Of a DNA stretch of 64,000 bases, positions 1 through 10,396 are shown piece after piece. A model generated the notes under the pieces. That model saw only the letters and a list, made by a program, of their open reading frames with translations. It made no database searches and had not been told where the DNA came from. Source of the stretch: Channa striata (Eukaryota; Chordata; Actinopteri; Anabantiformes; Channidae); contig CM065187.1 of assembly GCA_033026295.1 (NCBI GenBank), forward strand, positions 19,192,388 through 19,256,387, written 5' to 3'. Positions within the stretch are counted from its first letter, which is position 1; every line of letters begins with the position of its first letter. Both the position numbers and the translations under genes were made by a program.

Positions 1-971
1 AAAAAATCACCTTTCCTGGCATGCACTCTCTAATGACGTTCCTCCAAAACATTTTACCGCAAATAGTTAAGGAATGCAAACATTCCATAGAGAGACAAAT
101 GATACATGTGAAGTGTGTGTGTGTTTCGGGAGGAAGTTACAGCATGGTGACAAGGGACTGGGGCCCCAGACAGATAGGAGATAAATGTGCAAGTGTGTGG
201 ACAGTAAGGGATGCTTGAGAATGAAGAAGGTGAAGAGAAGAGAAAAAGAAAGAGGAGCAGACATGGTAGGAATGTGTTTTCTATCAAGTCCATCTGGTGC
301 TGCATTCCTCTGGAGATATCCTGAGGAAGATTCACAGTGTGTTTTAGCATGTCTTGCACACCATGGCGTCTTCATAGGTCAAATTATCCCAAACACTGAA
401 CAAACCACTGTAACACACAACCAGGTCTGCTATGAGGCCTGACCCAAACTAACTGGACTATAGGCAGTGATCAACCGCACTGCCTGAAAGTGGTCTGGTG
501 ATATGTGGATGAACTGCTCTAGAAATGCTACTCACTGAATATCACAGAGAAGAAAACTAAAAACAGAGAAGGATCAGATCATTACCTGGACAGTGGGGAA
601 ATACTTTAGTACAACACAAAAAGTGAGTAGCCAGAGGCTACACAAAACTGCACACACTCATAAACACATAAAGCACAAACGATCACACTGTATCTTTAAA
701 CAAAAAACCCAAACAGACAAAAGAAATCAACGCTGTCAAAACAAATGTACAAATGAACTAGTGGATGAACTAAATTAGGACCACACAGCAACTATACCAC
801 CGACCTTTGATGGACCTCTGACGTAAGAGGTCAGAGGTAAATGAACAGATTGTTTTACATATGGAGCACAAACACAGGTCAAGCCACCCCTGGGTAAGTC
901 CAGGGCAGCACAGCACCCATGCTGGATTAGAGAACACAAGGAAATGGGAGGGGGTTTGGGGGGAAACTCAC
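1..971 (-). other. rapgef1 intron after the last visible exon (partial)
   Basis: Intronic sequence after the donor of exon 972-1133, running off the window. No further exon was recognised. Open frames on the minus strand at 54-375 have no recognisable C3G sequence or credible donor. At 814-838 there are two 9-base arms that pair across a 7-base loop, overlapping an AGGTCA-G-AGGTAA direct repeat (828-840). Confidence 0.7.
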
Positions 972-1133
972 CGTGGGTGTAGTCACGGATGCTTGGCCAA
1001 TCAGGCAGGAGTTAGAGACGGACATGCTGAGGCCCAGCCCAGAGCCCGCCTCCTCCATGGCCGCTACAGACGGCTGGAGGTGGCAGGACAGAGAAGAGGA
1101 AGAGGAGGAGGAGGGGGAGGAAGAGTGGGAGGC
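972..1133 (-). CDS. rapgef1: rapgef1 exon 11, serine-rich cassette-like exon
   Basis: This is 54 codons, beginning and ending in phase 0, so it can be skipped without changing frame. The acceptor is TTCTCAG at 1134 and the donor is ACG|GTGAGT at 972/971. The product starts ASHSSSPSSSSSSSLS and continues with QPSVAAMEEAGSGLGLSMS, ending in TTPT. It follows the last Crk-binding motif directly. I do not recognise this peptide in the common mammalian isoform. Longer C3G isoforms with extra exons in this part of the protein are known from brain and muscle, and this may be one of those exons. The polyserine is encoded by CCTCCT/TCCTCT repeats, so the exon itself is strongly pyrimidine-rich. Both splice sites are good, but inclusion is inferred. 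Confidence 0.7.
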
Positions 1134-3079
1134 CTGAGAAGGAAAAAAGTGAAAGAAAGGTAGAAAATTTGAAAATAAAAAGGGAGTGAGAGAGATGGGG
1201 TTAAGGAAAGGCAAAAAGGGTAAAGAGGGTATCGAGGAAGAAAAAAGAAGAAAAAGGGGTTGACAGTTGATTACAATAGTAAGCAAGACTGAATTAGAGC
1301 AGATTTAATCAAAGTCCAGCAGCAGAGAGGTGAAGTTAGAGTGGTGAAAGCTAAGGAGGAAGTTCACAGGCAGCAGATGTAAATACAACAGAAAAGTGAT
1401 TGAGCAGACTTGTACTGATGAGGCATTACAGTATATTACAGAATAGTTTACCTGTGTAGTATACAGTAATTGCCAGAAAACTAATAATTAGATGGTCATG
1501 TGACTGGCAGAACAACCTTCTTTACGGTCCTGATCTCTTAGACCTTTGCAGAAATCAGGCCAACTACAACATGTTGTAGAGCCAAGATTGTTAGTTTGTT
1601 TAATTTCACCCAGTTCCATATCCACAAAGCAGCTGCAATGACTGTTTTTGTAAAGCTGGCTTAAGTCCCCAAAACGTGTAAGCCTGAAACATGGGTTTAT
1701 TGAGGAGGCAAACAGGCTTATTCCACTGGGCCACAAGCTCATTGAGTCCAGAACATGTGGCCAGATTAGGCCTTGCAGCAGGAGCACAGATGAGTGCAGT
1801 CTGACTGTACACTCAGACAAAAGAATGACAGAAATAAAAGCTGTGCACAGGAGTCCAAATACACAGTTGTGGTGGCAGGAAGAGGAAAATAGACAATGAG
1901 AATGAAGAAAGACTCTGAGGTGGCCCGGGTAGATTGCCACTCAGTCACAAAGTCTATTTTGGTTCCTTGGATATAATACTATATGTCTACACACCAAGCA
2001 CAGATGATTTGGTTACCTTCCAATATGTTGGGAATGTGTTAAGCGAGGAAAAAGTTCCAAACCTGGTTCCTTGTCAGAATACTGTATCTGTGGCTTAACG
2101 AGCACCATGAACATCCAATGAATTTATGGGTCTGCAGATTTGCAGTGATCATTAAATGGATACTCTTGTATATTTCAACATGACACCTTTTCCATAATTG
2201 ACGACGTTTTGCATATTAGCATTTGAAATGACTAATGTAAAAATTATGTTCATTATTGTTGCACGAGGAGCAAACAACTTTCCCTGATTTGCATGGGTTC
2301 TTATTTCCATTCCATTTCTGGAGATCTGCAACATGATGATTGAGAAAATATGTTTCCGGGGTTTTTAAAAAGGTGGCATTTCAGATTGACAGAGCTAATC
2401 ACATTGTACCTTCTCTTCCTATGACCTATCCTACCTTGTCTCCTGCCTCCGTTTCCCTACTAGCTCACTGTCAGATAGTTATCTTAATTAACCCAAACAA
2501 CGACCTGGATTAAGATAAGCAGAATTGATCTGATGTGAATCTGATAATGACTAGTATTATCTCCCACTAACAATGAAACAGATGTCTGGTGTGGTTACAA
2601 ATCTATAAGGAAGAGAGAAAGAGAGAGTAAGGACAAGGGGATAAATAGGTGAGATAGATACTAGATAGGAGGAGCCTTGAGACAAAATTGGTCTTACCAC
2701 TGGAATGTCCTTCAGCCCCAGAATGCAATTGGCATTCTTTCCAATTTTCCTTCCTAACCATACCAGCATTAGGCTCTACCACAGAGGGTTATTTATATTG
2801 GATTTTTAATGTGTGCTCACTTACAATCTCTTTTAATTATTTTATTAATAATATGATCTATCGAAGCTTCACAGAGTTTTGGTCTAAGCTTGACTAAGAT
2901 ACATTGAACAATTTCGCAAATTAAGCATTGCTCACAAATTAGGGAGTCCAGTTTATTTATCTCCTGTCTCTTTTTAACCCTGGTGATTTGAAAGAAGGCG
3001 TAATGGAATAACATATCCGGGTTTGGATTTTTCAAAAGGGTCTGTGTCACCACACTTGCAAGAAAAAGGGCTTTCTTAC
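1134..3079 (-). other. rapgef1 intron 10
   Basis: The last 130 bases before exon 11 (1134-1265) are almost pure C/T on the transcribed-sense strand, much longer than a normal polypyrimidine tract. A 150-codon minus-strand open frame at 1488-1940 has no recognisable family and is probably chance. I see no other structure. Confidence 0.7.
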
Positions 3080-3282
3080 CAGCTGTCGTTGTTTTGGGGG
3101 CAGTGCAGGGGGCTGGAGTGGCTCATGGACAGAGTCTGTGCTGCTGAAGGAGTCGTTGAAACCGTAGACCTCCTGGAAACGCTTGTTCCGCTGCTCATAG
3201 ATGCTCTCACTTTGAGGCATCTGGTAGAACACAGAGGGCTGCGGCTCAGAGTAATCCTCCACAAACTGCATATATTGTAGGA
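3080..3282 (-). CDS. rapgef1: rapgef1 exon 10, Crk-binding region
   Basis: Residues 526-593 of the joined product. The acceptor is TTCTTCAG at 3283 and the donor is CTG|GTAAGA at 3080/3079. It enters in phase 1, where A joins TC to give Ile, and leaves in phase 0. The product runs QYMQFVEDYSEPQPSVFYQM, then VYGFNDSFSSTDSV, then the SH3 ligand PPALPPKQRQL. The final motif has the Crk N-SH3 consensus form PxLPxK. The same order of elements (EDYSEPQPS, VYGF.DSFS, PPALPPKQRQL) is typical of vertebrate C3G, so the assignment is secure. Confidence 0.95.
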
Positions 3283-3836
3283 CTGAAGAAAGAACATAGA
3301 ACATACATTTTATTGTTTGACCAACTTTGGTGAGAGTTATAACCCTTAATCCAACCACAGAGAGATAAAAATGACTTCTTGTGTAAAATCTTCGGAGTCT
3401 ATCTTTAAAAGGACTTCAAGGGTGTTGAATTTGCACACACAGGTAGACATACATTGTGTGTCATATTGCAGGAAGGGCTGACCATATGGAATGACATAAT
3501 ACATTAGCTTAAGAGGAAGTGATGTAGCAGGTGTGTCAGGAAATGACCAAATGTTGCCCTGGAGCCATTGTAGCACATCCTGGTATTCACTTCCTGCCTC
3601 TATTCACTGAAATATTTAGTTCATACTGTATAAGCTATGCTTCAATGAACTGATGAGGAAGTCAAGCCATGTCCCTCTGACCCTTCCTAATCCAAGGGCA
3701 TTCTTTTCTTTATTCCCCTGTTATCAGACTCTGCCCCTTCCTGTTTTGTGTTATCTATTCAGACATCTTATTTAAAGGCCTTTCTTATTCCCTGCTTTCC
3801 CATTAAATCCCAATCCCCCAAGTTATCCTCACTTAC
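3283..3836 (-). other. rapgef1 intron 9
   Basis: GT-AG intron of 554 bases between exons 9 and 10. I see no repeat or RNA feature. Confidence 0.85.
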
Positions 3837-4355
3837 TGTGTCTGCTTTTCTTTTCTGGGAGGGGTGGTGGGCTGGAGGGCACATCTGCATTCTCGCTGGC
3901 TACATATTGGGTAACAAACACACCCCCATTTGTCTGAGGCATGGGTGAGATGGGTGTGAAAAGAGGAAATGGTGGTGTAGGGTGCAGCTCCTCCTCTGAC
4001 AAGTTGTCATATTGAGAAGGGTAGCGCTCATACAGCGCCCTGGAGCCTCCATCAGGGAAGGGTGAGGTCTGGGTGCTGCGTCGTTTCTTCTGGGGCAGGG
4101 CAGGAGGTGCGCTTATGCGGGAGGATTGATTGGTTTGATTCGGTTGGGCGGTCCAGTATTCAGGTGGGTTCTGGGCTGCAGGAGCACTGAACCGAGGATG
4201 CGAGGGAAGCTGTCCAGGAACTGGGGAAGAGGACTCGCTGTGAGACTCGGGCAAGGGGCTCAGACACCCTCCTACTGGTATTGGGGGCAGGTTTTCTCCA
4301 GCTGACAAGTCCTGGTGTAGGAAGTCATAATCTGGGTCATAATTCTCTGTGTTGT
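3837..4355 (-). CDS. rapgef1: rapgef1 exon 9, large proline-rich exon
   Basis: Residues 353-525, the largest exon here. The acceptor is TTTTCAG at 4356 and the donor is CACA|GTAAGT at 3837/3836; it is phase 1 at both ends. It opens with NTENYDPDYDFLHQDLSAGE, the fish form of the C3G YDPDYEFLQQDLS segment, then LSPLPESHSESSSP. Two Crk-type SH3 ligands follow: APPALPQKKRRS near the middle and PPPLPEKKSR at the end. YERYPSQYDNLSEEEL lies between them and matches the C3G segment that, from memory, holds the Src-family phosphorylated tyrosine (Y504 in the human protein); that correspondence is tentative. The proline-rich linker sequence is fish-specific but the motif order is conserved. Confidence 0.95.
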
Positions 4356-5153
4356 CTGAAAATGGACAAGAAAAGACAAAAATTATATTTTTATCATTAT
4401 AAAGTTATAATTAAACTCACATCAAAAGGAAATGGAAAAAACAAATTTAGACTCAGAACAAATTAGCAAAGGAATATTTGTGGATGTGTTTCCAATAACT
4501 GATTCTATTTTGGGTCTGGTCTTTATGTAAACTTTTGCGTGTTGTCTGGTTCAGTGTCTTTGTGCGATTTATGAAAAAGATAAACACTACTCTGTAATAC
4601 AAGTCTATGATCAGAAATTAACTACAAAAAAATTACACTAGTTACACTTTAATCTACATAATCAGCTAAACAGATTTTGAATATTTCAAAAAATTACTTG
4701 GTCACAAAGGTTTAAAGTTAAAAGCTTTAATTATAATCTATATGCAACATTTAACATTTTTTATCTCATGCTGCCCGATTCATGTCAACAGATTTTTAGC
4801 TGAGTCCCTTATATGAACAGTCAAGTAAATACTTGATTGAGAATAACAAGGCTCAACTTTAAAAGTGGCAGTAAAAAAACACTTATCGGCTGGCTGACAA
4901 TGCTTTTGCATTCAGGAAGATGGTACATGGGGTCCCATATGCAAAGTTAAATATTTACAAAAATAAATAATTCATTCTGTTTGCCAGCAGCAGTTTATTC
5001 AGTAATAAATGATGTGACATTTGGACATAGGGCACTTGCACTAAACTCAGTCTTTCAGGTTTATTAATATTAGGTTTATATAATGTTTTTATTACTTGAA
5101 AATGATAAAAGCAAAGCCATTTTCTTCTCCCCAAATTGTCTTTGTATTCTCAC
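4356..5153 (-). other. rapgef1 intron 8
   Basis: AT-rich GT-AG intron of 798 bases. I see no mobile element or RNA gene. Confidence 0.85.
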
Positions 5154-5340
5154 CAAGTGTTTCGCAGCTGGTGTTACGAGAACACTGACCACTGTCCTGC
5201 TCCATGGAGGAGAGCTGCTCGTCAGACTTGCTGAGTTTTCCCATACTGCTGCAGGGGGACAGCCGTGGAGAGTCACCCCCATAAGACTGGCTCCCCCCGG
5301 AGAAACGTCTCTGAAGGAATTCCTGCTCATAGTCTTGCTG
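5154..5340 (-). CDS. rapgef1: rapgef1 exon 8, serine-rich linker
   Basis: Residues 291-352. The acceptor is CTGTGCAG at 5341 and the donor is CTTG|GTGAGA at 5154/5153; it enters in phase 0 and leaves in phase 1. The product includes LQRRFSGGSQSYGGDSPRLS, then PCSSMGKLSKSDEQLSS, then DSGQCSRNTSCETL. This is one of the most conserved stretches of the C3G central region and alone identifies the gene. The basic-serine context (RRFSGG, KLSKSD) suggests phosphorylation sites, which is inference. The acceptor lies in a CAGCAG context, so splicing at either CAG would differ by one glutamine only. Confidence 0.97.
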
Positions 5341-5471
5341 CTGCACAGAAGAGAAAAATGTGTATTATAACTTTATGTAGGTTTTGTTGATGTTATCTTA
5401 AAGTGAAGGTATGCTACAGTGGATAAAGGAAATTATTATTATTAGATGGAGATGGAGTTGGGCAGTCTCAC
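5341..5471 (-). other. rapgef1 intron 7
   Basis: Short GT-AG intron of 131 bases with nothing else visible. Confidence 0.85.
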
Positions 5472-5586
5472 CTGTCTGTGGACACTACAGGGGAGGCTGG
5501 AGCCACGACTCATAGGGGCAACCACTGCCACCCGTGTAGGTGAAGGCGCTGACTGGCGCTTTTTAGGTGGAAGAGCAGGCGGAGGA
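5472..5586 (-). CDS. rapgef1: rapgef1 exon 7, first strong Crk SH3 ligand
   Basis: Residues 252-290. It encodes SPPPALPPKKRQSAPSPTRV, then AVVAPMSRGSSL. PPPALPPKK is the classic C3G ligand for the Crk N-terminal SH3 domain, with the PxLPxK core in which lysine makes the specificity contact. The donor is CAG|GTGAGA at 5472/5471. The acceptor needs a choice. The strong TTCAG 22 bases further upstream would put the reading frame into an immediate stop when joined to exon 6. The later ATAATAG at 5589-5587 restores the frame (AG joined to T gives Ser). I chose the later site. Confidence 0.92.
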
Positions 5587-7171
5587 CTATTATCAGGAAA
5601 AAAAACAGCTGAATAAAACATCTGGAAGCCTGGGAAAGTTTGTCTTTAATTCAAAGTTAATATGGACAATCAGACAAGCTGCAAAACACACTTAATTATG
5701 TGTGCACACACAAATCCATGTATGAATACATGAACACACGCATTATCATCCTGTCTGTGAATGATGAAAGTGAACATATTTCATGTTAGCACCTCTCAGC
5801 TGCAACATGAAGCTGTCCAGTTTGTCAAATCTAAATTTCTCAGTAAGTTAATGCAAAATCAAAATGAGGCAAAGAGGGGAACATAAGGTACAACAATAAC
5901 TTGAGGCCAGCTTGAAGAATTTGCATAGGTCAGTAACACACTCTCATGCACAGAGTCTCCTGATTGGATGATGAGTTTTCCAGGGAATGCCAAGGGAAGC
6001 AATGTTGGAATAATGCAACCATGCCATTCAGAAACATTTTCATCCAATCCAGAAGCTTTTATGGCAAGTCTAGGATGGGTTGTTATTTATGGAAGCATAT
6101 GATCCTATGGGCTAACATACTTCTCCTTCTGAGAGGGTGTCCTTTGGCCAGCATCAGCACTCAACTGTGCTCTGTTCCCAGAATGCAAAGGGAAACCAAA
6201 AATAAAAGAAATTTAGAGAGATAGCAGGTGGCAATGAAAAAGGAAGCGACAGAGGAACCAACAAACCAAGTGTTCCACAGTCAAAGCCTAAAGTGTGGTG
6301 CAAGTGTGGGGAAATAGGGAAATATTTTAAGAAGGCCTACATGTTAATACATTAATTTATAAGCAGTTGATTGTGTAAAAAAGACAATTAGACAATACAA
6401 TACACATGTTTCTGATTTTCAAACTAAAAATGTCCATCATGAAAATTTCTTTCAAAAACCTACCCTAGATGACTACACAATAAGGGAAAAATGATGAAAT
6501 GAAAAAATACAAAATGGAAACTTCTGTTGTTGTGATATGAGTGCAAAAGCTCACAAAATGTCTGCAGCCACCAAGCCTAATCTCTGAATAATACTGGATG
6601 GAGACAAAACAAGAAACTCAGAGAAACTCATGTTCAGGCTTGCAAAGATCTGCGCCAATCCTTTAATAAACACAAAGTACATGAAGTCTGCTTCATGGGG
6701 AACTGTTGCTACACAATGTACAGTAGGTACAGAAAAGACTCACCCCTCTTGGAAGTTTTCATCTTATATTTTTTTACAATGTAAAACCATGGTTGATTGA
6801 ATTTCGTTTTTTACAATTAAACTACAATCATTTAAACACATTATTTACGCTTAGATGATCCCCATTAAACTGACTGAACCAGTGATTGTACAGGTTTTTT
6901 TGAGGGTGAGAATTCTGCAACCGCATATTTTTTTATTTGATATTTTTTTTATAAATTTAGATCACTTTGTGGAGATCTGTTTCCAGGTTGACATGAGTTT
7001 TTCTTTATAACTATTACCCAAAGAAAAAGTGAAGTCTATAGCGATGATTCTTTTCTAAACCCACTGTATCTTACTTTGTCAGAACAAAGCTGGTTCCATT
7101 AATTGTAAAAACAGCACCTATATATAGGGGACCTAAAAATGGTGTCGCTGAAGTGTGTGATTTGTTCTCAC
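5587..7171 (-). other. rapgef1 intron 6
   Basis: GT-AG intron of 1585 bases holding a Tc1/mariner-like MITE at 6719-7068. The rest is AT-rich with no feature I can support. Confidence 0.8.
6719..7068. mobile_element. Tc1/mariner-like MITE, about 350 bp
   Basis: The left end reads TACAGTAGGTACAGAAAAGA. The right end, read on the other strand, is TACAGTGGGTTTAGAAAAGA. These are imperfect terminal inverted repeats of about 25 bp starting CAGTRGGT. Each side is bordered by TA, the target duplication of Tc1/mariner elements. The inside is AT-rich with no transposase frame, so it is non-autonomous. The ends resemble a widespread fish element whose ends read roughly CAGTGGGTAC.GAAA; that identity is from memory. 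Confidence 0.65.
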
Positions 7172-7327
7172 CTGAGTTCTGCCATCTTGGCTTCAGGAAG
7201 GGGGGGTTTGGGAGGTGCTACATCCTCATCTGCTATGTCAGAAGCAGCCCCTGCAGGAGTTGCTGCTGGAGACGTCTTTTTTGAGACCTCTTGCTCCCGA
7301 TCTATCAAGGGTGTCTCTGATGACACA
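7172..7327 (-). CDS. rapgef1: rapgef1 exon 6, acidic segment and Cas-type SH3 ligand
   Basis: Residues 200-251. The acceptor is TTTAACAG at 7328 and the donor is CTCAG|GTGAGA at 7172/7171; it is phase 2 at both ends. The product includes SSETPLIDREQEVSKKTSP, then DIADEDVAPPKPPLPEAKMA. The PLxDRExE and DEEVAPPKPPLP elements are shared with mammalian C3G. APPKPPLP is the N-terminal proline motif reported to bind the p130Cas SH3 domain (family knowledge). The alanine-rich stretch between them (PAATPAGAASDIA) is variable sequence. Confidence 0.95.
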
Positions 7328-7410
7328 CTGTTAAACGTATAAAAGCTGAGTGAATGAACTACTTTGAGTGTCCGCATGCTGGTATGCAGATGATGTCCCT
7401 TTGTACTTAC
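7328..7410 (-). other. rapgef1 intron 5
   Basis: Very short GT-AG intron of 83 bases. Confidence 0.85.
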
Positions 7411-7499
7411 CTCTCTACTGTCGTAGCAGGTAGTGCTGGTTTGTTAGGAGAGGTGGGTGATGGATGCTCCTGTTTCTCTATGGTCAGCTTTACCAATTC
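7411..7499 (-). CDS. rapgef1: rapgef1 exon 5
   Basis: Residues 171-199. It encodes ELVKLTIEKQEHPSPTSPNK and then PALPATTVER. The acceptor is TGTACAG at 7500 and the donor is AGAG|GTAAGT at 7411/7410; it enters in phase 0 and leaves in phase 2. ELVRLTIEKQ.RPSPTSPVKP is the mammalian equivalent. It completes the helical N-terminal domain that packs against the catalytic half and keeps C3G autoinhibited, then enters the flexible linker. Confidence 0.95.
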
Positions 7500-8544
7500 C
7501 TGTACATGGAACACAACCAGCTTTAGTTTCTCCAGGAAATTAATTTAAACACATTTTTAAACAATATGAACATAATATCTATTAAAAACTGGTAATTTAT
7601 TTATGCCATGAAGAGTTTAATCTCCATTAATTGATTACCTCTGTGGAGCCAAACACATTACAGCAGTCCTAATAAATCCTACAGGTTAAGCTCGGACAAC
7701 AAAATTGTTTTGCTACTGATTAACTCAGAAAATAGGTTTAAATCCTTGAAAAATTAGCTATGAAAAATAAAGCAGTTATACTGTCATTCTCTCTTAAAAA
7801 AAAATCTCTTCCAGCAAACTATGGTATCCACTCTCTCCAAAGTGAATAAGAACTCTCTCATAGTATAAAGCCTTCCAAATAAGTCTTACTGGTGGAAAAC
7901 TATTGGAGGCAGAGCCTTTAGCTATCAAGCTCCTCTCCTGTGGAACCAGCTCCCAGTCCAGAATCGGGAAGCAGACACCCTCTCTACTTTTAAAACTAAG
8001 CTCAAAACCTTCCTCTTCCATAAAGCTTATAGTTGGTTATAGTCATGCTGCTATAGGCTTAGACTGCTGGGGAACTCTGCACTGAGCCACTTTCCTTTTC
8101 TTCCAATTCTCTCCTCTCATCCCACATCTATAATGTCACCACTGTATGTCATTAACTCTGTGTCTTCTTTGTCCCGTAGTCGTCTTTCTCTCTCTGTCTC
8201 TCTCTCTCTGTTCCTGTCCTGAAGTGTCCTTGGCTTTGGCGCTGTGTGTCCTCCAGCGTGCAGCTACTGGTCCTACCAACCTGCCCAATGTTTTCCACTC
8301 AGCCCAACCGGTCAAGGCAGTCCACCCTGAGCCTGGTTCTGCTGGAGGTTTTTTCCGTTAAAGGGAGTTTTTCCTCTCCACTGTTGCCTATAGCTGCTAT
8401 AGGGCAATTTGTTGGGTTTTCTCTAAATGTTTGTATAGTCTTGACTTTATTATATAAAGTGCCTTGAGATTGATTTGTTGTAAATTGGCGCTATATAAAT
8501 AAAGAATTGAATTGAACTGAAAACCCTGTACAGTAAGGACCAAC
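7500..8544 (-). other. rapgef1 intron 4 with a LINE insertion
   Basis: GT-AG intron of 1045 bases. More than half is a LINE 3' fragment (about 7885-8519) inserted antisense to the gene. The insertion ends about 25 bases from the exon 4 donor. The remainder (7500-7884) shows nothing else. Confidence 0.8.
7885..8519 (+). mobile_element. LINE 3' fragment, CR1/L2 group
   Basis: The left part encodes the C-terminal remnant of a LINE polyprotein (SYQAPLLWNQLPVQ-like, then FKTKLKTFLFHKAYSW-like). This is followed by the 3' UTR with CT-rich runs, CTGCTGGAGGTTTTTTCCGT and the tail GGCGCTATATAAATAAAG, ending in ATTGAATTGAA repeats. The reverse-complement LINE at 44657-46966 shares the same 3' UTR, so both are copies of one family. 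This copy is heavily 5'-truncated. The left edge is approximate. Confidence 0.8.
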
Positions 8545-8701
8545 CTTTACTCCATCCAGCACTGCTTTGATGACACTAGTGACAGATGCCACGTTGTCTT
8601 TGTCCTCCAAGTCAATGCCATCCAGCATCACCTGGTCTGCCCAACGAATGAGGTTAGCTAGACTCTGGTACACACGATTATGACAGGAAGACAGCGCCGA
8701 A
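8545..8701 (-). CDS. rapgef1: rapgef1 exon 4, N-terminal regulatory domain
   Basis: Residues 118-170. It encodes SSALSSCHNRVYQSLANLIR, then WADQVMLDGIDLEDKDN, then VTSVIKAVLDGVK. The acceptor is TTCAACAG at 8702; AG from exon 3 joins T to give Ser. The donor is AAG|GTTGGT at 8545/8544, weak at positions +3 and +4. It is close to mammalian C3G (SSALSSC.SRVYQSLANLIRW.DQVMLEG). In the family this part of the protein contributes to E-cadherin binding and autoinhibition. The exon length (157) is not a multiple of three, so skipping it would break the frame. Confidence 0.97.
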
Positions 8702-10396
8702 CTGTTGAAAGCGTAAAAGAAGAGCATTTGGTGAGGGCAAAAGCAGAACAAAACAATGATGTTAAGGCAGGAAGGAGAAAAAAAAGTTGCACGTGGATCA
8801 AGCAGGAGAAGATGTTGAGGTGAGAGGAGGTACAGATATCATTTTTTCACAGACATTCAAGGCAACACAACACAGAGGTATGAAAAAGAAGAGATGGAGC
8901 ACAAATATTAGGAGGAGAAAAAATAAATCACAAAACACACATGACACACTTTCATCTACCATCTATCAGGAACCATTTGTTGAGAAACTGCAGGAATGAC
9001 TGAGACTGGGATATGCAAGATAGATCCAACAGAGGAATGTGTAGCCTCACAGGGAAGGGAGGTGTTGTTTCTGCATGTACTAAATTGTACACTCAAACCT
9101 AACAGTAAGGTGTGGCACAGACCTGTACTAACATGCTGCAGCTGATTCACATGTTGGAATATCCATTTGCTGTCTCTACACAGCTTAGCCCTAAAGTGTG
9201 TGGGATTCAACTGTAGCTAAGAAGGATTTAAGGGATGCAGAGGTTTGACCCAGAAATACAACGCAAGCTGAGAGCTGTAGGTTATACAGAGCTAAGTAGA
9301 AATAGCATAAAGAAAAAGTATAAACATTGGCAAGTTTGAACGTCCAGACAGTTGGTACATTTTAGATTAGACTCATATACTAACCTTTGGTAAATAACTA
9401 CTTTAATCAAGTTAATAGTGTGCCAGGCAGCAGGTTGACATTGTGCCCACTCTTAACCTAGTTTTCTGATAAACATTAACCACTGTCAAACACTTCAGAT
9501 GTTTAGCACATGGCAAAAACAATTAGACATTACTGACATGTAAATGTAAGGTGTTTGGCAAACAAGAGTAATTTATTGTACAGCAAGTTATTTACTAAAA
9601 ATCCCCTGACCTGCTGCAGGTAGTCAAAGGCTTAAGCAAAAACACTAAACTCCTACTGTGATCTATTGGGATTTGACTGATTTAGACTAAAGTCAAATCC
9701 CCAGAGATGGCTATTCCTAGTTATGCAGCAACAACCTATCAATCGCTTCTAAACACAGGGAGATGGAAAATCTGTCACCTCTGACCTTAATACTTTCGTC
9801 TATACTGCTGGATGAAGGAAGGCACAAAAACATTAAAAGAATTTCCAACATGTCTTGACAGTTCAAACTAAAATGCAGCTAAGGTAGCTTTAACAGAAAT
9901 GGTCTACTCTACCCAGGCAAGGGAGTAAAAAATTTGATCAACAATATTTTCGAAAGGTGAAATTCCTGATAATGTGCAAAATCAACTGTAATTAACAGAT
10001 AATCAAATATTAACGGCCTCAGGCATCAAGTCCTGTTGACTTGACTGATGTCATCTGTCTCAACCAACAATCAGACAGGCTACTTTGTGCTGATCTACAT
10101 TCCTCTAGTTCTAACATGTCCTGCATGCATTTTAGCTATGTTAAAAATTACATAAAAAGGTAAGAATTAAAAAAAAAAGCAATGTTTTACATTCCTAAAA
10201 AAAAACTAATAAAAGTTTAATGCATAAATTGATTTCTATTTGAGAAAATGAATCTCTAGTCTGCACAAAAAGAGACGTTTCGTCTCTTCTATGTCTCTTC
10301 TACTGAGATGTTTTTTGATATTGTGCTGTAAGACAAATGGGAGTCAAAGTTTTCAAGCCCTAACAAAACATTTTTATCTTATAACATAAGACTCAC
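8702..10396 (-). other. rapgef1 intron 3
   Basis: GT-AG intron of 1695 bases. Open frames are short and unconvincing. No repeat family or RNA gene was recognised. Confidence 0.8.

Noticed and set aside
54..375. Overlapping minus-strand open frames of about 100 codons downstream of exon 11
   Set aside because: No C3G-like peptide, no convincing donor, and two frames are open at once. The sequence is rich in CT and GT, which favours chance frames.
1488..1940. 150-codon minus-strand open frame in intron 10
   Set aside because: No recognisable domain, no suitable splice sites, and phase with flanking exons was not shown. Probably chance.
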